From Costus lasius (Eukaryota > Streptophyta > Magnoliopsida > Zingiberales > Costaceae), in assembly GCA_027563935.2 (NCBI GenBank), contig CM050454.1, positions 45,908,596-45,972,595 of the forward strand: a DNA stretch of 64,000 bases, read 5' to 3'. Both the position numbers and the translations under genes were made by a program. Below the pieces are notes generated by a model. That model had not been told where the DNA came from. It did no database searches and saw nothing but the letters and a program-made list of their open reading frames with translations. Numbering within the stretch: position 1 is the stretch's first letter; each line of letters opens with the position of its first letter. Positions 10,814 through 21,682 of the stretch are shown one piece after another.

Positions 10814-12343
10814 CTAGTAACAATTAACTACTATACTGAAAACTAATAATTTATCACGCTCAGGTGGAGGCCTATCAATGTATTCATCTTTGAGGGTAGC
10901 TAGAAAGAGAAGTTGATCATGCATAGATTTTCTTTGGTTGATTTTGCCTACCCCTAATACACTTCTCTCAATCAATGAGCAATGTGGAAGAAAATTAAGA
11001 TTTAAACAAGATGTATTAGCAAGCTCATGTTGTCTAGTATAACATCCAAGTAAGAGAGAGGAAGGAATGATAAAATCATATGCATTTAATGTGAAATGTG
11101 TTGGGGAGAGAGTAATAGCTATAATGTCAAAGTATTGCATGTTATGGTTCAAATGTATGGGAGGTGCTATCACAAACTCAATTGGCTCTAAAGATTTAGA
11201 CACCACAAGGTCAAAATGTTCAAGTTGAGTAGTTTCTATGTGTGCCTTAAATGTGTGGGTACAAGGGTTTAAGATACAAGACTCAAGGCTCATAGGATCT
11301 TCAAATTCTAAGGTTTCTCCTAATGGTTTAGAATGAGGGTCTAAGTCAATTTCAAAAGGAGCTAACTTAGGTTCAAAGTGTGGTTCAAGAAGATCTATGA
11401 ATTGGGGTTCAACTTGGCTCTCAATTAAGTTATCAATGAAAAATGACCCAAACTTAAGTTGTGACATGCCTAATGGAGTCTCTAAGGGCAATTGATTTTC
11501 ACATAAGTTGATGGGTTCCTTAGTTGGCATAGATGTGCTAGACTCAAGTTGAGGCATATTTTCTAATGATCCTGTGGGTATGGGCCCTAATGTTGAAAAC
11601 AAAGGTGAAGGTTCTACTTGAAGGTTTGGTTCAACATGATTTGTTTCTTGGGCTTCAAAATTCTCATCTAGACTTGTTTTAGTTTCTTGGGTAAGCTCTA
11701 AGGTTTGGTTGAACTCTAGAGGATTAGGACTCTCTTGTTTAACTTGTAAGTGGGGCTTTCTTAATTTCTCCATTGATTGTTGCAACTTTTTCATTTGTTC
11801 CTTGAACTCATGTTGCAACTTTGTAGTTTGCTCCCTTAACTCATCATAAGGGTGGATTATGTGTGGCATCCCTTTATGAATAAAACTATAACTCCAAGGG
11901 TTGTGAAAATAATGTCCTTGATAATCACACATGAATTCATTTCCTAACAAGATGTCAAATCCTTCTAAACTCATTACATCACACCAAATTTCAGTTTTCA
12001 AATTGCCTAATTGAATAGGAACTAAGCATTGAAAGTCAACTAAAGTTGAAGTCAAATCATCCCAAGTTATGCAATAAGGGTTAGGATTTTTTTCTATGGT
12101 AAGGCCAAATTTTTCAAGGGATCTAGGAGATATGATATTGTACTTGACAAAATGACCAATAATAGTTTTACATTTAAAACCATTGCACCCAATATGTGTA
12201 GTAAAACTATTAGGCCCATGGGTGAGAACCCTACATTTTTGTTTTATAGAACTATTAGGCCTATGTATAAGAGTCCTATAGTGTTCCCTAATAGTTATTA
12301 ATTCTATTCTAGCTATAACTTCCCTTTGATTAAAGTGACGCAT
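10814..12343 (-). CDS. Retropepsin-like protein with lost catalytic Asp, coiled coil (NA-CRM ORF)
   Basis: This 509-residue ORF is the only coding region of NA-CRM. Residues about 50-160 align with the protease of the CRM element in this window: the shared pattern runs C-x-GxxCK, then N-x-(I/V)-S, then CLVPIQ, then IWCDV, then ILLG. At the D-G-G active site of the CRM protein (Asp418) this protein has G-H-F (Gly63 to Phe65), so aspartic protease chemistry is not expected. Residues about 165-197 form a charged heptad-like coiled coil. The rest is Pro/Glu/Leu-rich and unrecognised. There is no zinc knuckle or polymerase. The frame is uninterrupted, which suggests recent spread or selection on a non-enzymatic role (inference). 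Start chosen as the first ATG of the open frame. Confidence 0.8.
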   Translation of the reverse strand: MRHFNQREVIARIELITIREHYRTLIHRPNSSIKQKCRVLTHGPNSFTTHIGCNGFKCKTIIGHFVKYNIISPRSLEKFGLTIEKNPNPYCITWDDLTSTLVDFQCLVPIQLGNLKTEIWCDVMSLEGFDILLGNEFMCDYQGHYFHNPWSYSFIHKGMPHIIHPYDELREQTTKLQHEFKEQMKKLQQSMEKLRKPHLQVKQESPNPLEFNQTLELTQETKTSLDENFEAQETNHVEPNLQVEPSPLFSTLGPIPTGSLENMPQLESSTSMPTKEPINLCENQLPLETPLGMSQLKFGSFFIDNLIESQVEPQFIDLLEPHFEPKLAPFEIDLDPHSKPLGETLEFEDPMSLESCILNPCTHTFKAHIETTQLEHFDLVVSKSLEPIEFVIAPPIHLNHNMQYFDIIAITLSPTHFTLNAYDFIIPSSLLLGCYTRQHELANTSCLNLNFLPHCSLIERSVLGVGKINQRKSMHDQLLFLATLKDEYIDRPPPERDKLLVFSIVVNCY

Positions 12344-13499
12344 GATAAAAGCTTATGGTACAACTAAGTGCAGAAGTAATAGTCAGAAAAACTGAGATAA
12401 GATGGGATTTTGCTAACTGTAGTTTTATAGAAATCAATTGCAGCAAGTAAGCTAAGAGTTCATAGTTGAGAGGTTGAAACCAGATTTTCAAATTCAAATG
12501 TGCAGATTTTTGTTCTTAAAAGCAGAATTTCAGCACATAGAAGACAGCAAACACCAATGAAAATGCGGCGCATGTAGGTGCTAAAAGCTGAGATAGATGA
12601 CTACAATTTGATATAGTTTGATTGGAGAAAACAATGCTGAAAGCCAGATTGGAAATTTCAGAATTCAAGTGCAGTTTTTAGAATCATATTCAGCATTTAA
12701 TGAAAATCAAAATCAACGCATCAAAGGCTGCACTTATAGGTGTTTTACACAGAAATATAGTGATGGTTATCTTAGCTGCAGTTTGATACAGATTATTGCA
12801 GTAAGCAGGCTGAAAATTTCAGATTCGGTAGGCTGAAAACCAGATTTAAAACTCATAAGTCAAGTGCAGAATTCAGCAAATTGAAAACTCAGTTATAGTG
12901 GCTTTCACAAGTGTGCAGTTTATTAAATCTTGCGCAGCCAGAGGTTGAAAACAAATCAGGTACCTCAGAAATTTAATGGTCCAGATGTTGCAGGATTTAT
13001 AAAACTGAGTGGAGCATCAGGAAAACAGATGCAGAATTTGAGGTGCATAGCAAAAATCCAGAAATATTATGCAGTTCTATGCGTAATTGTTCTCAATGTA
13101 AGATTGGAAAATTTCAGCATTCAAGTGCAGAATTTAGAGTCATAATCAATGAATAAGTAGCTGCCTTATGGGTGCTTTAGACTGAAATATGCCGATGGTA
13201 ATCCAAGTTGCAGTTTGATAGAGATTAAGTAAGTGCAGTATTAAGAAAGGCTGATCAAAACTTGCGAGAAGATGTAGTAGTGTGCAGAATTGATTAGAAC
13301 TTTGCAAAAATTCCAATGCAGTTTTCTTTGGCAAATTGTTCAATGCAAGCAATTTTTTTTTTTTAATCAATAAAGAGCAAACAACTTAACTAAGATGCAA
13401 AAGCAGTAAACAACTAAACATGAAAGCAAAAACTAAGAATGTTTTTTTTTTTTTTTTTTCTAAGGATCGTGTGAGCAGACAAGAGTTGCTCACAACCTC
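12344..13499 (-). other. NA-CRM untranslated leader with degenerate repeats
   Basis: This A+T-rich stretch between the primer site and the ORF has no gene. It contains diverged repeats of one another, for example about 12725-12800 against 13165-13240, and 12651-12690 against 13109-13145, with recurring phrases such as AAGTGCAG and GCAGTTTGATA. Homopolymer T runs occur near 13350 and at 13442-13459. Confidence 0.7.
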
Positions 13500-13511
13500 G
13501 CTCTGATACCA
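13500..13511 (-). other. NA-CRM primer-binding site (initiator Met-tRNA)
   Basis: Read on the minus strand this is TGGTATCAGAGC, 3 nt after the end of the 5' LTR. It fixes the element's orientation. Confidence 0.95.
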
Positions 13512-13514
13512 AAC

Positions 13515-15411
13515 TGATGTAGGGCGGAGACACGTGATGTGCAAACCAGAAGGAAAAGTAATTAAAACCTAAAAATACAATAAGCAGCCATAATTTCAAA
13601 CAGTAAAGATAATCATTTATGAAAAGATGCTAAGTATCAGAGACTTAGCTGATCTGAGGAATCTGGGTTCAGTCCAACTGATCAGAATAATAGAGGAGGA
13701 TCAGGTCTTGCTATTAGGTCCAATGATCAGAGCTGGAGGCTTATCCGAGCATGTTAAAAAACCTGCAGAAATAAGGATATTCAGTTTAGCACTAAGATCA
13801 AGAGCAAACAGAGAACGTAAAAACAGAATGAGAGAAGCTGGCGCCGATCGATGACGCTGTAGCATGGATTGTCGTCGGTGGCATTGGAGCACTGGGAAGA
13901 CGAGGAGACGTTGATGATGTCGGGGCAGCGACGAGAGGTGGCGGAGGAGGCAGGGCTGACGTCCGAGTGTTGGCGAAGGCGGAGAAGCGGAAGTTCAAAC
14001 AGAACAGGGGAGGCTGGCGAGCGTAGCAGGGATGGTCGCCGGTCGGCCGGTGATGGACCAAACCCAAACCTGCTACGATTGGAGATTCCTGTGATGTTGG
14101 TTGAGCTGTGGCCGGAGTTTCTGGGCGGACGGTGGCCGGACGGAGGAGGACGATGTCGGAAGGCGGATCTAGGGTGTGAACTGGGCGGGAACAGGGGAAA
14201 ACGAGCGTGGAACAGGGTTGATAGGCGGTCGTCTGGTGGTGCACGATAGCCGGACCTGCTATAGTCGGGGATCCTTGTGATGCTGGACAAGGCGTGGCCG
14301 GAGTCAGGGGTCGAACGGGGACTTGTCAGAGGAGATCGACGGCGATCAGTGGTGAAGGGCGGAAGCAGGGGCGTGAGCTGAGGCGTCACCGGAAATCTTT
14401 CGATTCCGGCGATCCAGACGTCGGATGGGGCGATCCTGCCGATTGTGGGTTCGACCTGAAAGGGAGGATGTGTGGCTGGAGTTTGAGGACGATCCGTCGG
14501 CCGGATCGTCGCCGGCGGCGAGGCGAACGGAGAGTCCAAGGTTGGACTCGGCTGGAAGCTGGGTGTGGAATGCGACAGCGGCGGAAGCTTGTTTAAGCGT
14601 GGTTAGAGGTGGGAGATGGGTGTTCAGCTGGAGAAAAGGGAGAGGAGAGGTGCTCGGCACCTAGAGGAAGAGAGGAAGAGACATCCGATAGAGAGAAACG
14701 AAAACTATTTCATTGATTTCAACTTCTTCAATTGTTACAAAAAAGGAGATACAGTTTTATAAAGAGGGGGGGGGGGGCTGGTAACAATGCCGTTGCTCTT
14801 TTCTTCATCTTCACGCCAGCTGCAACGGGCAGCTTTTCTCTTTGCTTGCTGGAGATTGGTGGCTTTGCTGGCGCGTGGAGCTTGATGGAGATGTGCTTGA
14901 ATGTTGCTGGCACAAGGTTGACTTCATGTGGACGTTGTGGATGCAGCCGAGATTTTGCAGGAATTTGTTTGAATAGATGCAGCTGATGATAATTGCTTGG
15001 CATGCATTGGTAAATGCAATTGGTGGTGGCGTTTGATTGGCTGATGAGGTTGTGCTTGGCGGTGGATTTGATTTGCAGGCGCATGTGCTTTGTCTTTTAG
15101 CCGAATGGTGGAAAATCAATCTTGGCTTTGGAGTGTTGGCTTCTCGACTTCTCGTTGGAGTGCATTGATTTGATTTGATGAGCTTGGACTAGGCTTGATG
15201 TGTGCATCTAATTAGCTTGGCCTCATATTTGATTATATGGCAATCAAAACAATTAGTGCCTCATTAAAATTTAGAATTGCATTCCAATCAAAGTCAAAAT
15301 TTAGACATAAATGTTGACTAAGTCTAGGTTCAATCATGGTTTAAAATAATCATGCAAAATTTGACCAAGTCAAAATTAAATCTAATATCATGCGAAAATG
15401 CTCCTGCATCA
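13515..15411 (-). repeat. NA-CRM 5' LTR
   Basis: On the minus strand it starts TGATGCAGG and ends CCTACATCA next to the primer site. It pairs with 8863-10758 at more than 99% identity by eye. No gene is supported, although a Pro/Ser-rich 252-codon frame is open in both LTR copies. Confidence 0.95.
14756..14761 (-). promoter_or_regulatory. Candidate TATA box of NA-CRM
   Basis: TATAAA on the minus strand follows a long C run in the 5' LTR, with transcription expected towards the ORF. The same motif is in the 3' LTR near 10107. Confidence 0.45.
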
Positions 15412-15861
15412 TAGTGCTTTCTATTTTTAGAAAGACATTTTCCTTGTTGAAAACTCCCAACGTTTTCGAACGTGAGAAGTCTCCTCTCTCTCTCGCCGAC
15501 TTGCAACTTCTTGCTCTCGTTTTGGGTGATCTTCACGCCAAGAAGGAGATTCGGTTAACCAAGGAAATCATCTCTTCTCCTCCACACAAAAGGACACCTT
15601 GGAGCCTTGCTAGCACAAGGATCGACAAGGAGTAGGCGATCAATCATCTTGTGTGCGCACGCTTTGGAGGAGAGCTACTTCGTTCTCTGCTTCCAAGTCG
15701 CCATTCAATCATGGCTATGGTATGATCTTAATTTGATCTATACAAGTATTAACAAGTTGATTATATGACATGCAAACCGATCTTAGAAACCCTAGCTTCA
15801 GCTTGTGAAAACTCTGATATGCGCCTATTAGGGTTTTCGCCCCACCCTTTAGGGACTTTCA
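15412..15861 (+). repeat. CopA-I 3' LTR, right part (starts with right TSD of NA-CRM)
   Basis: TAGTG (15412-15416) repeats 8346-8350. The rest matches 958-1407 of the 5' LTR and ends in ACTTTCA. Confidence 0.95.
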
Positions 15862-15866
15862 GTAGG

Positions 15867-18513
15867 GATCGTCCCAATAGTAGTGTCGTACATCAGATAA
15901 GAATTTCTTTTTCATCTGAAATGTCAAATCATGTGGAAGGATATCAGTAACCAAAAAATTTACAAAGTCCGCGTACCATGGCGTAACTTGCGCCATAATT
16001 GTGAGCAGTTGCTCTTCAGGAAAAATATCATTGATCTCAAGATCATCTTCGGTCTGTTTTTCTTTCTCATGAATCAATCGGGATAGGTGATCTACCACCA
16101 AGTTTTCTACCTCTTTCTTATCCCGAATCTCTAGGTCAAACTCTTGTAGGAGAAGGATCTATCGAATAAGTCTCGGTTTCGCATCTTTCTTACTTATCAG
16201 ATATTTAATCGCTGCATGGTCAGTAAAAACGATTATTTTAGAATTAATCAGATAAGACCGAAACTTATCAAAAGCGAAGACGATGGCAAGCAGCTCCTTC
16301 TCCGTAGTAGCATAATTAATCTGTGCCTCGTCCAAAGTGCGACTCGCGTAGTAGATGGCATGGAGCTTGTTGTCCTTTCTTTGTCCTAGTACAGCTCCCA
16401 CAGCGAAGTCGCTTGCATCACACATTAATTCAAAAGGAAGATTCCAGTCTGGAGGCTGCATAACAGGAGCAGAAATTAAAGCCAACTTTAATTTTTCAAA
16501 TGCTAATAAACAATCATCATCAAAGCAGAATTCAGAATCTTTTGAAAGCAAGTTCGTGAGTGGTCGGGCAATTTTCGAGAAGTCTTTGATAAATCTTCTG
16601 TAGAAACCCGCATGCCCAAGGAAGCTGCGAATTCCTTTTACTAAGTTGGGTGGCTTCATCTTTTCAATAACTTGGACCTTCGCTTGATCGACTTCGATCC
16701 CGCGTTCAGAAATCAGGTGTCCTAGTACAATGCCCTCTTGTGCCATAAAATGGCACTTTTCCCAATTGAGGACGAGGTTCACTTCCTCGCAACGTTGTAA
16801 AACTTTCACCAAGTTAGATAAACATTTTTCAAAAGAATGACCATAAACAGAAAAGTCATCCATGAAAATGTCCATAAAGTCCTCGTTATAATCAGAGAAA
16901 ATCGCCATCATGCAATGCTGGAATGTAGTTGGAGCGTTGCACAATCCGAATGGCATCCGTCAGTATGCAAAAGTGTCGTATGGACAGGTAAATGTGGTCT
17001 TCTCTTGATCTTCCAGGTGAATAGGTATCTGCAGAAAACCAGAAAAACCGTCCAGAAAACAGAAATAAGAATTGTGAGCCAGGCGCTCAAGCATCTGGTC
17101 GATGAAGGGCAAAGGAAAATGGTCCTTCTGCGTTGCTTTGTTCAATTTGGTAATCGATACACATTCTCCATCCACTTACGGTGCGTACCGGAATGAGCTC
17201 ATTTTGATCGTTCTTAACTACAGTGACCCCTCCTTTCTTTGGAACTACATGAATGGGACTAACCCATTGACTGTCAGAGATGGGGTAAATGACTCCCGCA
17301 TCGAGAAGCTTGAGAATTTCTTTTTTAACAACTTCTTTCATACTCGGGTTCAACCTTCGCTGAAACTCCACTGAGGGCTTACTCCCTTCTTCCAAAAGTA
17401 TTCTGTGCATACACACAGATGGGCTTAGTCCTTGAATATCATCCAACGAATAGCCTATGACTTTCCTGTGGAGTCTCAGTTGAGCAAGTAAAAGTTCAAT
17501 CTGCTCTTTAGACAAGTTAGCATTCACTATAACAGGTAAAGTTGAATTTGCACCAAGGAATTCATACCTAAGATTCTCAGGAAGTGATTTCAATTCAATG
17601 ATCCTTTCCTTACTCTCAACTGGTATCTTATCATGGAGTTCTTCAGAATTCACCTTGGCTGGATGAAATGTACCAGTTGTATCCATCAATTGTGCATACA
17701 TTATAGCTTCCTCATTATCTTCGGTATGTGGGCTTTCCAAAAGAGTGACCTCTAGCGGGTCAATGCTGGAGCTAATGTGCGCAACTTCTTCTACCACATC
17801 ATCTATAACATCCACACCGCAACAAGAACCTGCAACAAAAGGCTTTTTCAGACTCGAAGACAAATCAAACTCAATAGCGCCATTACCGATATTCAACGCC
17901 AGTTTTCCCTTTTTCACATCAATGACCGCTCCGGCTGTTGCAAGGAACGGTCGTCCCAGAATTATTGGCAACTTAACATCCTCTTCCATTTCAAGAACAA
18001 CGAAGTCTACTGGGATGAAAAAGTCACCGACTTTGATTGGGACATCTTCTAGAATTCCCATAGGTTTCCGCATCGAGCGGTCAGCTAGCTGCAAGGAAAT
18101 CGGCGTCGCTTTCACATCGCCAATGTCAAGTCGCTTGAAAAGGGAAGAAGGCATAAGACTGACGCTTGCTCCCAAGTCGCATAGTGCATGATCAAAAGAG
18201 ATATTCCCTATTTGGCAAGGGATCGAGAAGCTGCCCGGATCTTTCATCTTTTGCGAAAGCTTGTTCTGGATTATTGCGCTGCACTCCTCAGTGAGTGCAA
18301 CAGTCCCCGGTTCTTCCAGCTTTCGCCTATTCGAAAGGATGTCCTTTAGAAACTTAGCATACGTGGGCATCTGCAAAATTGCTTCAGTAAATGGGATATT
18401 AATATACAGTTTATTCAGAATATCCAAAAACTTTTCAAACTTCTTATCCAACTTTGCCTTAGCCAATCTTTGGGGAAATGGGACAGGTGGCTTGTAGGCA
18501 GGGGGAGGGATAT
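15867..18513 (-). pseudogene. Athila-like pol: protease, reverse transcriptase, RNase H (decayed)
   Basis: Read on the minus strand from 18513: proline-rich linker, retropepsin with DLGASVSLMP, RT fingers (QWVSPIHVVPKKGG), RT core with FMDDFSVYG, RNase H ([14 protein letters not shown]), then the VVDHLSRL linker towards integrase, which is cut off by CopA-I. A small deletion near 17146-17150 shifts the frame just after the CIDY motif. Stops follow at 16960-16962 (TGA where Athila has Arg) and 16159-16161 (TAG where Trp is expected). The 5' end is cut by the solo CRM LTR. This is a dead remnant. Confidence 0.88.
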
Positions 18514-19368
18514 TGATGGAGGCAGCAGCCCTGCTTTAAAGAGACACGCTTGGGCTCGGAGGAAACCTCCTCAACATGGGTTCACCTAGAGCTCACTTGC
18601 TTTCTATTGTTTTGCATTGCATTTCATGGCATTTAGGTTAGTTTAAGCTTTCAAATAAAGCCATGCATCATATAGTCAATTATGGCAAGTCCAATTGTAG
18701 TAGGTTGTGCATTGTAATGCATGTAGCTCTTATGTACTTTGCATCATGGTAGGATAGTGCATCCTTGCATTGGTTATATTTTTGGCAGGTCATTCAAGCT
18801 AAAGGTTAGCTCAAGCTCCACTCCAAGGTCAGCTCAAGTTCCACTCAACAAGTTCAGCTCAAGAAAGGAAAGAAGACTTCAACCCCTTCAACTCAAAGTG
18901 CAACTCAAAGTGTTGATGAGCTCACTTGCCAACTCAGCTTCTATCTTTGTTGGGCGCCCCCTCCTTGATATAATCAGCCACCTCAACTATCCATCCAAGG
19001 AATAGGTGCCAACACACCAGCCCAAGCAAGGGAAGAATTCGAATCCATCATCCATCAAGATCCAAAATCAAAGGAAGTCATTTATGAAGACTTACCATCT
19101 TATATTGCCGCCCAAGCTTTTGTGGAAGGAATTCAAATTTTGAATTCTTCATTCATGCGCCCACAACCAAAAAGGAAGGAGGCCATCTCGTCAACAACAA
19201 GGAGCCATTCAAATTTCAAAGAACTTCCAAAGAAGCTTCACCAAAGAAGGAAAGAATCCACACTCTTAATTACATTCACACCATGAATTAAATGCTGAAT
19301 TTTTCTCTCCAATTTTGTAAGTGGCGCCTAAGGGGCAAATGACCACCTTGCCCACCCTCTACCTTGCC

Positions 19369-19375
19369 TATAAAT
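19369..19375 (+). promoter_or_regulatory. Candidate TATA box of the solo CRM-type LTR
   Basis: TATAAAT within CCTATAAATGTAGCC, about 855 bp into the LTR, is a good plant TATA match in a position suitable for an LTR promoter. Confidence 0.45.
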
Positions 19376-20257
19376 GTAGCCTTCCTCATGTATTTTTGTA
19401 GCTTTGATGAAATGAGAATTGTCTACTAGTTTCCTAGGTAAACATTAGTGTCGCCATTAGTAGTAGTAGTAGTGTTCTTCCAAAGGCCGAGCCCTTCTTC
19501 TTGTTGGTGTATATGCCCTAAAGACCAATGTATGGACATGGTCAGGCATTGTTTGAATGTACTTTGATAGAACTATTACTCTTTATATAGGCATGGTCGT
19601 TATTATGCAGACTTCTCTGCCTGCGTTGATGTATTGAGTTGCATAAATAATGTCCCAGGAGTTTGGATTGGATCCATTCTCATAAACTATCCCCAGACAA
19701 GGTACCTTAGCAGATATGGGACAGCTTTGGTACATGTGAGACTGGTGTATGGGCTGGTTAGGTGCGGGGCACAGTAACGCAGACATACAGGTGCATTGGA
19801 TGCACTGGAGTGATCCACCGTGAGGATTGACTTGTCTAGTCAACAAGTCAATCTCACATGCAAGAGGTTTGCATTGATCCTTAGACTTGAGGTATTCATG
19901 TATAGATTCGATGATGGGTGTGCTTTAATACAGTCTTACGTCTCTCCGTAATTGGGAGATCAAAACGACTGTCATTGGGCATGTCATAAGTCATATAGAG
20001 ACATGGATGACCAATAGTAGGATTTGCCCCTTCCTTATTGGAAGCATGATATCCACTCGGGGCGCCCCACCTTATTGGTGCATGACAGGAGAGTGTGGCC
20101 ACACTTGTTGAGTCATGACCAATGCATTGGATAATAAACTTGAGACTAATCCAATGGCAGGATATCAGCTTAGGCAAAGGGATCTATAATGCAATGGGAA
20201 TCCTCGTTGCTTGTTAGGAGTTGTTGCCATAATGACTTAAGTCCTATGACATGGGTA

Positions 20258-20307
20258 GTAGTGATGTGTTGCTAGATACCCCTCACTACTTATGATGTTT
20301 ACATCAT
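20258..20307 (+). other. CopB version of the two-hairpin RNA module
   Basis: GTAGTGA (20258-20264) pairs with TCACTAC (20283-20289) around the same 18-nt loop as in CopA. ATGATG (20292-20297) then pairs with CATCAT (20302-20307) around TTTA. The stems differ from CopA but pairing is kept. Confidence 0.6.
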
Positions 20308-21682
20308 TGCCATCGTCATATGGATCCTACGGGGTCACACGCAATAGACTCTTGACGTTGCTTTAATCAGAAGCCATAGGATCAAGTTATTGGATAACTT
20401 GGATCAATTTGGAAGATTTCATCAGCGCCAATGGGCCTGATGAGTTGGAAGAAAGTTATTGGAGCCAAACTTCATTTTTGGCAGGTTGACCCGAAATTGA
20501 CCTAGATTGGTCACATTTGGATTAGGGTTGCATTGGATTAGATCCAATGGCTTAATCAATCCATGCCATGAAGTTTGGGCTAGCTCATTATCCAATGAGG
20601 CCCAATAATTAGTTGTCATGAAGAGGAATTGGCTTAAAATTGTATAATGGGGAGAAATCTCATCCCATTGGCGCCTAGGGGCATAATGGGGTGAGGGAGG
20701 CGCCTTTGCTTCATTATGGAAGTAAAGGGCGCCTAGCCCTTCTTCCTTGGATGGAATACTTGCTTCTAAGGCAAGTCTTGGGGCTGATATGGCTTGAGAA
20801 CTTTTATGGGAAGTTCCTAGGCGCATATGGACATAGGGAAGAGGTATATGGTAATGTCTTGGAGACTTACCTTACTTCAAACCCTAGTTTCTCCCAAGAC
20901 ACCACTCTAGCCGAATTCTTCATGTTGCGCCTAGCCACTTATCCTTTGATGGTAAGAATGCATTTAAGGCATGTCTTGGGCTGATATAGTGCTTGGACAA
21001 ATATGGATAGGTTGAATGAGGTTTATGGCAAAGTCTTGGAGACTTTCCTTACCTCAAGACTCCTTCATCCTAGCCATACACTTGGCATAATCCTAGCCCT
21101 TGCCCAAACCGCCTCTAGTCCTATTTATAGGACCCATTGTCGCCCTCTCTAGATGATGAACACTTGGAGACGTGAACACAAATAGAGGGGCGAAAGCAAG
21201 GGCAATGGGTGACAACATCAAAGTGGCGCAACCCTTCTTCCAACAAGTGACCGCAAGTCTTCTCCTTCCTCTCCTCTTGGCGTGACTTGGAGAAGAACTT
21301 GGTGGCGCAATTAACCCCTTTTCTTCCTCAAGACCGAAACTCATCTTCTCCCTCTTCTCTTGGAGTGAAGAGGATAAGGAGTTGGCGGCATCTTCCTTGC
21401 ACTTGGTGCATGAACCTTGGAGGTGGCACAAGAAGAGTGAAGGAACCCTAAGGCTCGATTCTCTTCCCGAGGCTAGCACCGAGCGTGGAAGGGAGAAACG
21501 ATCAAGGAGTCGACTCGTGGATACTTGTAGAGGGCGAACACTTGGGCGCCTTCAACATGGCTTCGACATCTAGACAAGCAAAAGAGGTACATCTCTAACA
21601 CATCCTTGTGTCTTCTCTCTCGCATGGATCCTTGGGAAAGGAATGTGTTTCGGGTGTAATGCTTCTTCCGCTGCGTCCTGGG

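Larger units (their letters stand above)
8351..15411 (-). mobile_element. NA-CRM: non-autonomous CRM-related LTR retrotransposon
   Basis: The insertion is flanked by TAGTG on both sides (8346-8350 and 15412-15416). LTRs of 1896 and 1897 bp bound a 2756-bp interior with a Met-tRNA primer site and a single ORF, all on the minus strand. Read on that strand the LTRs start TGATG and end CTACATCA, as in the CRM-type solo LTR at 18514-24101. There is no gag, zinc knuckle, reverse transcriptase, RNase H or integrase, so it must be mobilised in trans; the CRM family is the likely helper (inference). A 512-bp SINE-like block sits inside the left TSD and outside the left LTR. Confidence 0.9.
1..15861 (+). 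mobile_element. CopA-I: Angela/BARE-like Ty1/copia retrotransposon, split by NA-CRM
   Basis: The order is 5' LTR (cut by the window edge), Met-tRNA primer site, 1.8-kb leader, gag-pol, polypurine tract and 3' LTR. The 3' LTR is interrupted at 8350 by NA-CRM and resumes at 15417. Its last base is 15861, so the right TSD should be GTAGG (15862-15866); the left copy lies outside the window. The target is the pol region of the Athila-like element. The LTRs differ at a dozen or more sites by eye plus a 15-bp tandem duplication (851-880, 5' LTR only), and gag-pol is broken, so this is an older, inactive copy. The lineage call comes from Pol similarity to BARE-1/Angela as I recall it; Tork is the alternative. 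Confidence 0.93.

Noticed and set aside
10814..12343. Reading the 509-codon ORF as a host gene
   Set aside because: It lies between a matched LTR pair and primer site and resembles a CRM protease.
19459..19475. TAG/AGT microsatellite
   Set aside because: Only about five units; ordinary simple repeat.
20422..20826. 134-codon minus-strand ORF in CopB and the 128-codon one at 21093-21479
   Set aside because: They lie in a solo LTR, have no recognisable domain and overlap other open frames.
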